A DNA stretch of 64,000 bases from Chryseobacterium soli (GCF_000737705.1 NZ_JPRH01000004.1:1-64000), one strand, 5' to 3'; shown: positions 7,170-16,447, numbered from the stretch's first letter. A program made the numbers and translations. The notes: a model not told the origin generated them from the sequence alone.

Positions 7170-8354
7170 TTATTTTTCGATAATAATCTTTCTAGTGATG
7201 CTGTTCTTATCCGTTTTTATGGTCACAAGATACGTTCCGTTGACAAATTTTGAAGCGTTTATTTTTTTCTGATTTTCAACATTCACGATTGAGCGTCCAG
7301 ACATATCATTGATTTCAACGGCAAAATGCTTGATCTCTTTTGGCAGATCAATCGTAAGCATATCTTTCGCAGGATTAGGATAAACCTTTACAGATTCTAA
7401 TGGATGGGAAGTAACATCATTCACCGCTAATAAAGTAGTTGAAGCCACTGCAAAATGCTGTAATGCTCCAACCGCCGCTTTTCCCACATTGTATACATAA
7501 GTAGGATCTACATTGGCGAAAGTATCATTTACAGTATGTTCATTGTTACTTCTGGTATATTCATAAAATCCGGTGATAATATCTCCGTTTTGCTCAAAAG
7601 GAATATAGTCTGATGCATAGGCATTCGAAATAAAAGTTTGCAGCGGAGAATATAGGGTAGTACAGGTTGCCAGCTGCTGCGTAATGGTATTGGATGCTGC
7701 ATTGTTTCCAGTCTGTCCCGAAATATCTCTTTCACAGGTAATGGTATTGTTTACATTTCCTATTTTGCCGCCTACCTGGTCAATATTAAATACAAGTTTT
7801 ATGTTCAGTGCCCGCACTCCATTTTGAAAAGCCACATTATCCGCATAATGATAGCTGCCAAGAAGACCCTGCTCTTCACCGGAAAAATGGATGAACTTAA
7901 TAGAATATTCTGTAGGAATATCTTTCAAAATTCTGGCTGCCTCCAGCAAAATAGAAGTTCCGCTTCCGTTATCACTTACTCCGGGGCCTACAATGGTGTC
8001 ATAATGCCCGCAGATAATAACATATTGGTCCGGATAAACCGTTCCTGTTTTCGTAATGATTAAGTTTTTAGAATTAACCGTATTTCCCTGGCTCGTATAA
8101 CTGAAAGGATCTTCCGTAATCTGGCTTGCTGAATATCCATAAGATTGATATTTCGCTTTAAGCCAGTTCAGAGCATCGGTATTAGCAGGAGAACCGGTAG
8201 TTTTCACACCAAGATCACTAAACCCCTGAAGATTGGCTGTAATATTGGCTTGAGTAACCTGGTCCGCCCTGTTTTTATAGGCCTGGATAAAAGTTTGTGC
8301 CTGAAGGCTGTAAGTTGATAATGAAAATAGAAGAAAAGCAGTTAATTTTTTCAC
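7170..8354 (-). CDS. Secreted M28-family aminopeptidase with T9SS sorting domain
   Basis: A 394-residue paralogue of the gene at 5905-7083, with the same architecture: signal peptide to about residue 20 (LQAQ), M28 domain and a T9SS type A tail (VYPNPAKD, ending KIIIEK). Zinc-site residues are H117 (CGHYDT), D128 (GVSDNGSG), E160/E161 (SGEEQG), D192 (NIDQVGG) and H273. The main differences are in the loop after the first zinc motif, around NTVNSKN (91-97), and in the region 205-245, which suggest different peptide preference. A -7 element lies 36 bases upstream of the ATG. Confidence 0.88.
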   Translation of the reverse strand: MKKLTAFLLFSLSTYSLQAQTFIQAYKNRADQVTQANITANLQGFSDLGVKTTGSPANTDALNWLKAKYQSYGYSASQITEDPFSYTSQGNTVNSKNLIITKTGTVYPDQYVIICGHYDTIVGPGVSDNGSGTSILLEAARILKDIPTEYSIKFIHFSGEEQGLLGSYHYADNVAFQNGVRALNIKLVFNIDQVGGKIGNVNNTITCERDISGQTGNNAASNTITQQLATCTTLYSPLQTFISNAYASDYIPFEQNGDIITGFYEYTRSNNEHTVNDTFANVDPTYVYNVGKAAVGALQHFAVASTTLLAVNDVTSHPLESVKVYPNPAKDMLTIDLPKEIKHFAVEINDMSGRSIVNVENQKKINASKFVNGTYLVTIKTDKNSITRKIIIEK

Positions 8355-8389
8355 TTTTTTAATAAAGTTTTATAGAGTCAATAATTCAG

Positions 8390-8397
8390 CAAATGTA
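8390..8397 (-). promoter_or_regulatory. -7 element of the M28 peptidase gene
   Basis: TACATTTG on the minus strand matches the flavobacterial TAnnTTTG consensus. A TTTTTTG about 20 bases upstream could serve as the -33 element; it lies in the rplT terminator. Confidence 0.6.
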
Positions 8398-8408
8398 GAT
8401 AATAAAAA

Positions 8409-8433
8409 AATCCCGAGCAAAAAACCCGGGATT
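8409..8433 (-). terminator. Terminator of rpmI-rplT
   Basis: On the minus strand AATCCCGGG-TTTTTTG-CTCGGGATT is followed by TTTTTTTATT: a GC-rich 9-bp stem with a clear U-tract, 25 bases after the rplT stop. Confidence 0.85.
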
Positions 8434-8457
8434 ATATTGATAACAAAAAATTGTACA

Positions 8458-8802
8458 TTATTTTACTTGATCTACAACAGCTCTGAAAGCTTCAGGGTGA
8501 TTCATTGCTAAATCTGCTAAAACTTTTCTGTTAAGTTCGATGTTGTTCTTTTTAAGAGCTCCCATAAACTGAGAGTAAGACATTCCATGCTCTCTAGCTC
8601 CTGCGTTGATACGCATGATCCAAAGTGATCTGAAGTTTCTCTTTTTCTCTTTTCTACCACGGTAAGCATATTGCATTGCTTTTTCCACGGCATTTTTAGC
8701 TACAGTCCAAACGTTCTTTCTTCTACCGAAAAAACCTTTAGCTTGCTTAATAATTTTTTTTCTGCGAGCTCTTGAAGCTACGGCATTTACTGATCTAGGC
8801 AT
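8458..8802 (-). CDS. rplT: Large ribosomal subunit protein bL20
   Basis: This 114-residue basic protein has the normal bL20 length and signature ([53 protein letters not shown]). It binds 23S rRNA and is needed early in 50S assembly. It lies 119 bases downstream of rpmI and is probably cotranscribed with it. In most bacteria both follow infC directly; here infC is about 7.4 kb away. Confidence 0.97.
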   Translation of the reverse strand: MPRSVNAVASRARRKKIIKQAKGFFGRRKNVWTVAKNAVEKAMQYAYRGRKEKKRNFRSLWIMRINAGAREHGMSYSQFMGALKKNNIELNRKVLADLAMNHPEAFRAVVDQVK

Positions 8803-8921
8803 AATTTAAATTGTTTTTTTGAAAAGGGCGGTAAACTGTTTCATTACACTTATCTGCACCGTTTCAGGGTTAAAATTGTTGAATTTTTAATTCTTATAAA
8901 CCGAATAATGGATTATAAAAA

Positions 8922-9119
8922 CTACTTAATTGCTAATTGACGTTTAACGCTTTTTTCGTCCACTTTTGCAACATAAGAAGTTTGCGTAAGATTTCTCTTT
9001 TGCTTAGTTTCTTTCTTTGTCAAAATGTGGCTTTTGAAAGCATTTTTTCTTTTAATCTTACCGGTTCCGGTAAGTTTAAAACGCTTTTTAGCACCTGATT
9101 TCGTTTTTAATTTTGGCAT
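8922..9119 (-). CDS. rpmI: Large ribosomal subunit protein bL35
   Basis: This 65-residue, Lys/Arg-rich protein matches bL35 in length and sequence ([20 protein letters not shown] at the N-terminus, [15 protein letters not shown] in the middle). It is a structural protein of the 50S subunit. A clear promoter element lies about 70 bases upstream, so rpmI-rplT form their own transcription unit here rather than depending on an infC promoter. Confidence 0.97.
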   Translation of the reverse strand: MPKLKTKSGAKKRFKLTGTGKIKRKNAFKSHILTKKETKQKRNLTQTSYVAKVDEKSVKRQLAIK

Positions 9120-9189
9120 TGTTTTGCTTTTTTATGTTTTTGTTATCAATATCTGTTTGGTTTCCTAGAAGTTTAGGAATAATAGGGTG

Positions 9190-9197
9190 CAAAGATA
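9190..9197 (-). promoter_or_regulatory. -7 element of rpmI-rplT
   Basis: TATCTTTG (minus strand), a perfect TAnnTTTG match 71 bases before the rpmI start. It is followed by a leader of about 60 bases. Confidence 0.7.
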
Positions 9198-9610
9198 CAA
9201 AAAAAACATTAATCTTTTCCCTGCAACACAAGACTTTCTGAGAACTGATCATTTTTGAAAAAAATAGAGTTATGTTATGGTCTATTTTGAACGATCTTAT
9301 TTGAATCTGTTTTCAAAAAAATAGTTAATTGAAATAATAAAAATACATTGTTGTATTTCCGTTCAATAAAGTGATAGTAGGGTAGAATCAGATATTTTAC
9401 ATTTCAGAAAATTTTCAAATAGTTGCTTTTTATCCTTGCAGATCAAGCCGATTGAGCAGATTATTCAGTTCTAAATTTAAAGAGTATAGCAATTAATTCT
9501 CCGAAGCGATATAGTAAGCGTATACGTATTTCTCTTATCATTCTATGTTATAAAGATCTGCGTAATTCGTTTAATCTGTGAGAACATCAATGGCAAAGCA
9601 AGATACCCTG
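9198..9610. other. Intergenic region of about 400 bases without a gene
   Basis: I see no coding frame or RNA gene. It contains GATTGAGCAGATT (9450-9462) and a related CTGCGTAAT...TAATCTGTGAG segment near 9548-9582. Similar motifs recur in intergenic spaces at 29498 and 60526, so this may be a decayed dispersed repeat. Confidence 0.4.
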
Positions 9611-9617
9611 AAATAAA

Positions 9618-9646
9618 AAAGCAGCAGGCAAAATGCGCGCTGCTTT
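9618..9646 (-). terminator. Terminator of the alpha/beta hydrolase gene
   Basis: AAAGCAGC and GCTGCTTT arms enclose a smaller GCGCATTTTGC element. On the minus strand a T-rich tract (TTTTATTTC) follows. Confidence 0.75.
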
Positions 9647-9666
9647 ATATGAGTATATAGAGTTAA

Positions 9667-10488
9667 TTATGATTTGAAGAACTCCAACAGATCTTTATTA
9701 ATCGTTGCAGCTTCTGTAGTCGGCATCCCGTGAGGAAATCCCGGATACGTAATTAATTTTCCGTTTTTAACAAGTTTAGCAGCCACTACACCAGTAATTT
9801 CATACGGAACAATCTGATCATCTTCACCATGCAGCACCAATACAGGAACGTCTACACTTTTAAGATCTTCTGTGAAATCGGTTTCAGAAAAAGCCTTTAT
9901 ACAGTCGTAATGAGCCTTGATTGATCCCATCATTCCCTGCCTCCACCAGTTTCTTCTAATCCCTTCGGATTCTTTGGCACCTTCTCTGTTATATCCGTAA
10001 AAAGCTAAAGAAAAATCTACAAAATATTGCTGTCTGTTGTTCGCTGTATTCTCACGGATTTCATCAAAAATAGACATAGGAACACCATTCGGGTTATTTT
10101 CTGTTTTAACCATTATTGGGGTAACAGCACTGATCAAAACGGCTTTAGCAGCTCTACCTTTGCTGTATTGTGCCACATAACGAATAACTTCACCACCGCC
10201 TGTAGAATGTCCTACATGGATAACATCTTTTAAATCCAGTGCTGTAACGATTTCTGCAACATCTGATGCATACGTATCCATATTATGTCCGTCAGCAGTT
10301 TGTGTAGATCTTCCATGACCCCTTCTGTCGTGAGCAATGACCCTGTAACCCTGCTCTAAGAAGAATAACATCTGAGCATCCCAATCGTCGCTGGATAATG
10401 GCCATCCGTGATGAAAGAATACGGGTTGTCCTTTTCCCCAATCTTTGTAATAAATCTCTGTTCCGTCTTGTAATGTAAGTGTACTCAT
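9667..10488 (-). CDS. Alpha/beta hydrolase, non-heme chloroperoxidase/arylesterase type
   Basis: A 273-residue cytoplasmic hydrolase of the cofactor-free haloperoxidase/esterase group. Its catalytic triad is S95 (GHSTGGG nucleophile elbow), D224 (HGEDDQIVP) and H253 (FPHGMP). W29 in HHGWPLSS fits the oxyanion loop, and IAHDRRGHGRS is the family signature. Length is as expected. Such enzymes hydrolyse small esters and show perhydrolase or halogenation side activity with peracids; the true substrate cannot be told. It is the first gene inside the DNA that separates infC from rpmI. A -7 element lies 53 bases upstream. Confidence 0.88.
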   Translation of the reverse strand: MSTLTLQDGTEIYYKDWGKGQPVFFHHGWPLSSDDWDAQMLFFLEQGYRVIAHDRRGHGRSTQTADGHNMDTYASDVAEIVTALDLKDVIHVGHSTGGGEVIRYVAQYSKGRAAKAVLISAVTPIMVKTENNPNGVPMSIFDEIRENTANNRQQYFVDFSLAFYGYNREGAKESEGIRRNWWRQGMMGSIKAHYDCIKAFSETDFTEDLKSVDVPVLVLHGEDDQIVPYEITGVVAAKLVKNGKLITYPGFPHGMPTTEAATINKDLLEFFKS

Positions 10489-10540
10489 TGTTTGTTTTTT
10501 ATGATTAATAAATTAATAGTGTATTTTATTTTTGTATTCA

Positions 10541-10548
10541 CAAATGTA
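10541..10548 (-). promoter_or_regulatory. -7 element of the hydrolase gene
   Basis: TACATTTG on the minus strand, matching TAnnTTTG. Confidence 0.6.
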
Positions 10549-10936
10549 GATGTAAAATATTCACAATACATTGATCTAAGATAATATATTGATTACAAAA
10601 TAAAGGCAACGGATTGCATTATTAACACTAATGTAATGAAAGAGTTGAAGAATCTGCTATCTTATATAATTAGAATATAGCTGATAACAGGGATTGTTTT
10701 ATTCTTCGTTTATTTATAATATTGACTAGTATAATGAATAAAATTTCTTTATTATTTACAAACAGGAATGTTTCAAACTTCCGGATTGCGTATTTTAAGA
10801 TCCGGCATCTAAGAAATGAAAAGAAATTGCAGAAATGGAAATCTTTCACTGAACAGCATAGCTCCGAAATAGATTAGCAGGTATTTCCTATATTTACGTT
10901 TTTACTATAATACAATTTAATAGAGTTAAGGGTTTG
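10549..10936. other. Divergent intergenic region, no confident gene
   Basis: About 390 bases lie between the hydrolase promoter and the sensor kinase. Only one short frame stands out: 10734-10877 on the plus strand, 47 residues, starting MNKISLLFTNRN. It is basic and unlike anything I know, so I do not call it a gene. No clear -7 element for the kinase was found. Confidence 0.4.
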
Positions 10937-13144
10937 ATGCACAGGTTTTTATTTATATTTGCTTTACTTGTTTTTCCTTTTTTTGCTCAGGCACAAGATG
11001 TTGTAAGCAAATTAGAGAAGGAATATAACAATGCTTCAAACAAAACAATAGAGCAATTAGACCTGGCTCCAAAATACGCTAAAGCATTATTTTTACATAA
11101 TTTAAAATCAAAATCCTACCAGATTTTAGAAACCAGCATTCCCATTGCAGCAAGACAAACTGATGGGAAATATGCCACCATTTTGTATGCTGTTCAGGCT
11201 ATGAATTATCGTCTTGATAATAAAGACGCTCTATCTTTAAAGAGTCTGGACATGGCAAAAATGTATAGTTTAAAAACAAACAGTAACGAAGCTAAAGGTT
11301 ACTTTCAGTATGCAAAGGGTTGGCTTCTGATACGTAATAATAAAACGACTGATGCTGTTGCCGCCTATCTCAAAGCTATTGACTATTATGAAAATTCACC
11401 AACAACTTCCACACTGTACGGACGATACGCTACCGTAGTCAAAGAGCTGTCTACTATTTACTCTAACCTCAATGAATACCAGCTGGAAGAAAAATACAGT
11501 AAGCAGTTTCTCTTGCTGGCATCCAGACAAAATGACCCTAACCTTATCTTTGATGCATATATGCGAATGGGCTACGTATATGAACAAAAATATGGTCAGA
11601 ATCCATCGGATATAGAGTTGAGAAATAAAGCAGAGCAGTATTATTTGCAGTCTATTAAGACTTTCAACAAAAATAAAGATGCAATGCTCAATAAGACTAA
11701 TCTTTCTTATGCAGTCATCAATTTAGCCAATTTGTATACTGGTTTTGATAAAGATAAGGCGATGCAGTATGCCCGCCTAGCCAACAGCGTGAGCCTTGAA
11801 AACGGTGATGCCATTCATATCGCTTCATCATTTGGGATTTTGGCGGAGTTGGCAATGCAGGATAAAGACTATGATTTAGCAAAGTCTTACTTTCTGAAAG
11901 CCTCGATGGAAATTGGAAAAAGCCCGGTTAGAGATTATAATATAGAATTATCTATTCTTGAATCTCTATCCCAAATTAGCGAACAGCAAGGCAATTACAA
12001 AGAAGCGCTGACGTACTATAAAAGTTATGTAGATAAATATAAAAGTGTTTATGACCAGGAAAAACTGGATATTACTAAAAGATTGGAATCACAGTTTGAT
12101 AAAGAACGACAGGAGCAAAAGTACATAAAGCTGCAGCTGGAAAGTGATAAAAAGGCACAGCAAATTAAGTTGATCAACATCCTTCGGGCACAGCGTGAGC
12201 AGGTTTACAACAACTTAAGACTGGTGGAGGAAAATCAACGGGAACGACTTAAGTTTTCAGAACTTGAATCAGAGAAAAAAGAGCAGCAACTTCGGTTGGC
12301 AAAATTAGAAACCAAACAAAAGAACAACGACATCAGCAACTATAAAAAGCTGTTGACATTCAAGGAAAAGATCAATACTTACTACATTGTTTTTATTTTT
12401 ATTTTCATTGTTTTGATCATTTTATTGCTGTATGCCTATAAGCAACGGGCAAAGTCTATGAAGCAAAGGGACGAACTGCATGCCTTAGCTATGGAAAAAG
12501 AAAAACAAAACTCTAAAATATCCACACTTACTGCATTATTGGAAGGTCAGGAGCAGGAGCGTGGCCGCTTAGCAAGGGATCTTCATGATGGGTTGGGTGG
12601 GCTGCTTTCAGGAACTAAACTTCAGCTGTCTTATTTAGACCCTTATCAATCCGAAAAAATGGAAGAAGGAATTTCAAAATCGATTAAGCAGATTGATGGC
12701 GCTGTAGAAGAGCTGAGACGTGTAGCGCATAATTTAATGCCCGATTTATTAATGAAATACGGCTTGGAAGCAGCGATTCAGGAATTTGCTTCCCGTATGT
12801 CGAACAACGCGCTAGACATTCATACCGAATTTATCAATTACACTAATTCCATATCAGAAGAAAAGCAACTGATCCTATACAGAATCATTCAGGAATTGGT
12901 CAACAACGCGATAAAACATGCCCATACTTCCGAAATTATTATTCAGATAAGTGAAGAAGAAAATGTAGTACATCTAACGGTAGAAGATAATGGTAAAGGT
13001 TTTGACCATACAAAGCTAGATGTAAGAAAAACAGCAGGTTTTCACAATATAGAATCAAGAGTCCAATTTTTAAAAGGAACGATGAACATCACCTCCGAAT
13101 TGAATATTGGGACCAGTATAGAACTTCAAATTCCCATTCATTAA
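10937..13144 (+). CDS. TPR-containing sensor histidine kinase (HisKA_3 type)
   Basis: The start is the ATG at 10937, directly after a TTG. The protein has a signal peptide (to about residue 20, FAQAQ), a TPR-rich periplasmic or surface domain (about 30-370) and a Gln/Glu/Lys-rich coiled coil (375-475). One membrane helix follows (about 482-501), then the HisKA_3 dimerisation box with the phospho-acceptor His at about 550 (LARDLHDGLGG). The HATPase domain has an N-box (QELVNNAIKHA) and a G-box (DNGKGF). The TPR segment presumably senses or binds a protein or peptide. It is translationally close (3 bases) to the response regulator, its cognate partner. Confidence 0.9.
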   Translation: MHRFLFIFALLVFPFFAQAQDVVSKLEKEYNNASNKTIEQLDLAPKYAKALFLHNLKSKSYQILETSIPIAARQTDGKYATILYAVQAMNYRLDNKDALSLKSLDMAKMYSLKTNSNEAKGYFQYAKGWLLIRNNKTTDAVAAYLKAIDYYENSPTTSTLYGRYATVVKELSTIYSNLNEYQLEEKYSKQFLLLASRQNDPNLIFDAYMRMGYVYEQKYGQNPSDIELRNKAEQYYLQSIKTFNKNKDAMLNKTNLSYAVINLANLYTGFDKDKAMQYARLANSVSLENGDAIHIASSFGILAELAMQDKDYDLAKSYFLKASMEIGKSPVRDYNIELSILESLSQISEQQGNYKEALTYYKSYVDKYKSVYDQEKLDITKRLESQFDKERQEQKYIKLQLESDKKAQQIKLINILRAQREQVYNNLRLVEENQRERLKFSELESEKKEQQLRLAKLETKQKNNDISNYKKLLTFKEKINTYYIVFIFIFIVLIILLLYAYKQRAKSMKQRDELHALAMEKEKQNSKISTLTALLEGQEQERGRLARDLHDGLGGLLSGTKLQLSYLDPYQSEKMEEGISKSIKQIDGAVEELRRVAHNLMPDLLMKYGLEAAIQEFASRMSNNALDIHTEFINYTNSISEEKQLILYRIIQELVNNAIKHAHTSEIIIQISEEENVVHLTVEDNGKGFDHTKLDVRKTAGFHNIESRVQFLKGTMNITSELNIGTSIELQIPIH

Positions 13145-13147
13145 CAC

Positions 13148-13777
13148 ATGATAAAAGTAGCCATAACAGACGATCATCCACTTCTATTAGAAGGACTGAA
13201 AAACATTTTAGGAAATAGCGATACAATAGATGTAGTAGATTGTTTTAAAAACGTTTCAGAAATGAATGCAGGTCTTGCAAAACAAGCTGTCGATATTTTG
13301 TTGTTAGACATTAATTTGGTGGATACTAACAGCATTGAACTCATAAAACCATTAAAGAAAAAGTATGAGAATCTTCAGATTATTATGCTTAGTGTTCATA
13401 ACGAACTGCCTGTGATTAATAGTACTTTGTCTGAAGGTGCTTTGGGGTACATTCAAAAAAATGCTTCAGTTTCCGAAATTTTAGAAGGGATTGCCACCGT
13501 ATATGCCGGTAACCAATTTTTATGCTCGCAAACCAAGTCTGTTTTAGAGAAAAAATCAGCGGATGGATTACATCAGGTTCCGAAGCTGACGAGAAGAGAA
13601 AAGGAAATTTTAGCCGAAGCGGCAAAAGGACTTACAACCAATCAAATGGCAGAAAAGCTTTTTATCAGCCCGCACACCGTAGAAAGCCACCGAAAAAATC
13701 TTATTGAAAAATTTCAAACCTCTAATCTCAGTTCAGCCATTAAACTGGCCATAGAATACGGTTTGATTATCGAATAA
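13148..13777 (+). CDS. NarL/LuxR-type response regulator
   Basis: A 209-residue protein with an N-terminal receiver domain: acidic pair D8/D9, phospho-acceptor D54 (LLLDIN), S82 and K104. The C-terminal LuxR/GerE helix-turn-helix spans about 145-205 (LTRREKEILAEAAKGLTTNQ, then SPHTVESHRKNL). It starts 3 bases after the kinase stop, so the two form one operon and one phosphorelay. Targets are unknown. The terminator at 13795-13832 ends the unit. Confidence 0.93.
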   Translation: MIKVAITDDHPLLLEGLKNILGNSDTIDVVDCFKNVSEMNAGLAKQAVDILLLDINLVDTNSIELIKPLKKKYENLQIIMLSVHNELPVINSTLSEGALGYIQKNASVSEILEGIATVYAGNQFLCSQTKSVLEKKSADGLHQVPKLTRREKEILAEAAKGLTTNQMAEKLFISPHTVESHRKNLIEKFQTSNLSSAIKLAIEYGLIIE

Positions 13778-13794
13778 AAGATTTCATCCCATAC

Positions 13795-13832
13795 AAAAAG
13801 TCCTGCTTTTATGATGTAAGCAGGACTTTTTT
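13795..13832. terminator. Terminator after the two-component system
   Basis: AAAAAGTCCTGCTT and AAGCAGGACTTTTT, an almost perfect 14-bp stem followed by T-rich sequence. It can also serve the convergent gene ending at 13863. Confidence 0.85.
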
Positions 13833-13862
13833 ATATAAATCAAATAATTGGGTGTGTTATAA

Positions 13863-14429
13863 TTAATCTTTGAATCTCAACACGGCCTGGAACAGATTTT
13901 TCTTTGCTGTTAAATCATATTCATCGTTATATACAGGCTCATACATTAATACATAAGCATTTCCTTCAAAATCGTTTAAATTGATGGGCTGATCCAAAAT
14001 AATATCATAAAACCTTGTAATAGTACGCGTAGCAGTCCATTGTTTTAAGTTGCCTTTAGGATTTTTATCAAATCTATGATCTTTTGCATCGGTGTAGTAC
14101 CAATACGATGGTGCCTGATCCGTCAAAAACAGTTCTTTACCCTTATTGTACAATTCCTCCGCCATACCCGTATTCTGAAACCACGGAACCTCGTGATTGT
14201 AAAGACCTGCAGCCGACGTATACACATCCTTATTCGTAGTGGCTCCAACTAAAAAGCCTTCCAGATTGACAGCGGTAATTTCAAATAGAAAAGTTGATTT
14301 TTTCAGTTCATAAACATCGTTTACAGGCTCAATTACTTTTCCGTCTTGTTTAATAACTACTTTTAATGATTGTGCAAAAGCGAGGCAATTTAATAAACAA
14401 AAAAGGAGGGTTAAACTTATTTTTTTCAT
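13863..14429 (-). CDS. Exported protein of unknown function
   Basis: This 188-residue protein has a signal peptide (MKKISLTLLF...LAFAQ, cleavage near 20). The mature part begins with a beta strand (SLKVVIKQDGKVIEPVNDVY) and is rich in aromatic residues (YWYYTDAKDH, VPWFQNTG). I do not recognise a family. A promoter element (TATATTTG) lies 24 bases upstream, so it is transcribed on its own. It lies within the insert between infC and rpmI. Confidence 0.75.
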   Translation of the reverse strand: MKKISLTLLFCLLNCLAFAQSLKVVIKQDGKVIEPVNDVYELKKSTFLFEITAVNLEGFLVGATTNKDVYTSAAGLYNHEVPWFQNTGMAEELYNKGKELFLTDQAPSYWYYTDAKDHRFDKNPKGNLKQWTATRTITRFYDIILDQPINLNDFEGNAYVLMYEPVYNDEYDLTAKKNLFQAVLRFKD

Positions 14430-14452
14430 GATATATCTTTAAATAATTACAG

Positions 14453-14460
14453 CAAATATA
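14453..14460 (-). promoter_or_regulatory. -7 element of the 13863-14429 gene
   Basis: TATATTTG on the minus strand, a TAnnTTTG match 24 bases before the start codon. Confidence 0.6.
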
Positions 14461-14564
14461 TTAGACTTTACTTCGACAAACACTGGCTGGTTTCAGGGGT
14501 TTTTATCTTATTCTAAGCTTGCATCAATAACAATAGTGCTTTTATTTTCCTTAATTAACCTGGG

Positions 14565-15644
14565 TTAATTAAAAAGATCAGCCTTCAGCTTGATTTTTAT
14601 GAAAGATGACTTTTGTTTTTTACCAATTGATGGAGCTGAAGTTGTAGGATAAACTACAGCATAAAAAGTTTCATTGTCTGCCCAAAAAGCTTTTGTTCCG
14701 TCAGCTACTTTGAAGTTAGTAAAGTTTACATACAGAAGATCTTCCTGAGTATGGCTTTGTTCCAGATATTGGCTGACTGTAAAATCACTTCCTGTGTCAT
14801 TGTTGGAAACGATATAAGAAATTCTGTTTTTCCTGGGAAGAATTTGAGGATAGCCGCCTGTAAATAGTTGGAAATTAGCTGACGGCTTTACATTATAAAA
14901 AGAATAGTATACATCTGGAGTTTCTACTGAGTTTTCTTTGAAAACTTCTAAATTAAGGTAAGGAGATTGGCCGATATATTCATTGGATAGCACGCCATCT
15001 TCCGTAACAAGATTCTCATGTTGAATAATCACAGTTTCTTTTCCGTTGTCAGCGTATACCCAGTTATTACCTTTCAGTTGTATATGTGGATTTTTTACTA
15101 AAACTTCATTGATTCGGGTTTTAGAAGCTGTTGTAAATTCCTGCTCCGAAACTTCAACAATTGAACCGTATGTATTGAAAGACTTATTATTAAAATCGTT
15201 GGCCTTTTTAAAAGTACTGCTTCTGATTTCATAAAGATTCACACCTTTTAAAGTTAAATCAAATGCCGCTGTGAATTCCGATTTTAAAACAAAAGCTTCA
15301 ATGCTGTTTGAAATGTTATTATTAATGCTGTAATGAATAGAGTAGAAGTCATCAAACTCTTCAAAGCCATAATAATTATCCAGTCTATGATAAGCGATTT
15401 TCAGATGAGCAGCATTTTTACTTGGACTTACGAAAAACTGCACAGAATCCAGCTTGGTAAATAATTGAAAGGGAACATCCTGAACATTATCTACCCCTTT
15501 TATCTTTTTGAAATCGCCAAATGTTATTCTTTTCTGTGTAACTTCAATTTCCGGTTTGTTGATTTCTGATGTTGTACTTTGTTGATTACATCCCACCAAA
15601 ACAACGGCCATAGATGAGATAAAGAACTGATATGGAATTTTCAT
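14565..15644 (-). CDS. Lipoprotein of unknown function
   Basis: A 359-residue protein with a signal peptide and lipobox ending VLVGC at about residue 19. The mature part follows a Ser/Thr-rich linker and is beta-rich (YYGFEEFDDFYSIHYS, QLFTGGYPQILPRKNR, TKAFWADNETFYAVVYP). No known domain is apparent to me. It has its own -7 element, 23 bases upstream. Confidence 0.72.
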   Translation of the reverse strand: MKIPYQFFISSMAVVLVGCNQQSTTSEINKPEIEVTQKRITFGDFKKIKGVDNVQDVPFQLFTKLDSVQFFVSPSKNAAHLKIAYHRLDNYYGFEEFDDFYSIHYSINNNISNSIEAFVLKSEFTAAFDLTLKGVNLYEIRSSTFKKANDFNNKSFNTYGSIVEVSEQEFTTASKTRINEVLVKNPHIQLKGNNWVYADNGKETVIIQHENLVTEDGVLSNEYIGQSPYLNLEVFKENSVETPDVYYSFYNVKPSANFQLFTGGYPQILPRKNRISYIVSNNDTGSDFTVSQYLEQSHTQEDLLYVNFTNFKVADGTKAFWADNETFYAVVYPTTSAPSIGKKQKSSFIKIKLKADLFN

Positions 15645-15666
15645 TTTCTATATTTTATTTTTCAGC

Positions 15667-15674
15667 CAAAGGTA
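15667..15674 (-). promoter_or_regulatory. -7 element of the lipoprotein gene
   Basis: TACCTTTG on the minus strand, 23 bases before the ATG. Confidence 0.6.
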
Positions 15675-15808
15675 TCAGTATCCAAAGCTGCGGCCAAGAA
15701 AACAGCTTAATATGGAGGATAAATGGCTGAAATCAGGGATATATTGAGAGATATATTTTAGACAATTTTACAAAAGATAAATTAAGTAGTGCAAATTATT
15801 TTATATAG

Positions 15809-16372
15809 ATGAAAAATATAATAATCAACTTTTCAGTGATGATAGCTTTGCTGGCTTCCTGTTCACCTGCTACAGAGAAAAAAGTGGACAAAAAAGCAGA
15901 TTCTACAGAGGTAAAAGTAAATGCAATTCCTGCACCTAGCCCGGAAAACAATACGGTATTAAAATCATATATCCCGGTGGATCTTTCAACTTTAGTTCCT
16001 ATTGATGTATTGAATACCAAAAGTACAGATGTGTATGAAAAATATGGTATAGAGTTCTCTGGTAACTGCTATTCGTGCGATTTAGCAAGCTTATCCATCA
16101 CAAAGGATACAATGATATGGACTAATGTCTGCGATGAAAATGATACGTTTAAAATTGATGATTTCTCATACTCTACCGAAGGAAGCAAAACTATAGTAAA
16201 AACATCAGAAAGAACTTATATTATAACCCAAATAGATAAAGCACCCATTTATGAGCTGGTTGTAGAAGGGAAAAAGCTTGAATTAAATAATAAAAGAGTA
16301 TCCAGATATTTTACCACCAAAAAAGCTCTATCTCTTTTCAAAGAGCACGACTGCGGCGATTTTGAAGGATAA
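15809..16372 (+). CDS. Small lipoprotein of unknown function
   Basis: This is a 187-residue protein. A signal peptide with lipobox ending LLASC is followed by a Lys/Asp-rich linker and a Pro-rich segment (NAIPAPSPENN). The globular part has a Cys pair in GNCYSCDLAS, plus two later cysteines (NVCDEND, HDCGDF), so disulfides are likely. No known family. It is oriented against its neighbours and converges on infC; the hairpin at 16422-16447 lies between them. Confidence 0.7.
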   Translation: MKNIIINFSVMIALLASCSPATEKKVDKKADSTEVKVNAIPAPSPENNTVLKSYIPVDLSTLVPIDVLNTKSTDVYEKYGIEFSGNCYSCDLASLSITKDTMIWTNVCDENDTFKIDDFSYSTEGSKTIVKTSERTYIITQIDKAPIYELVVEGKKLELNNKRVSRYFTTKKALSLFKEHDCGDFEG

Positions 16373-16421
16373 CTCAACTATCTATATCTTATATAGTTTA
16401 CCCTGAAAAATTTAAAATAAA

Positions 16422-16447
16422 AAACCCTCAAAGTAATTTGAGGGTTT
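16422..16447 (-). terminator. Terminator of thrS-infC, probably bidirectional
   Basis: AAACCCTCAAA-GTAA-TTTGAGGGTTT, a perfect 11-bp stem. On the minus strand a strong T-tract (TTTATTTTAAATTTTT) follows, so the infC message ends here instead of continuing into rpmI. Confidence 0.88.

Noticed and set aside
15796..16020. Minus-strand frame over the lipoprotein at 15809
   Set aside because: Antisense shadow of a gene with a clear signal peptide and lipobox.
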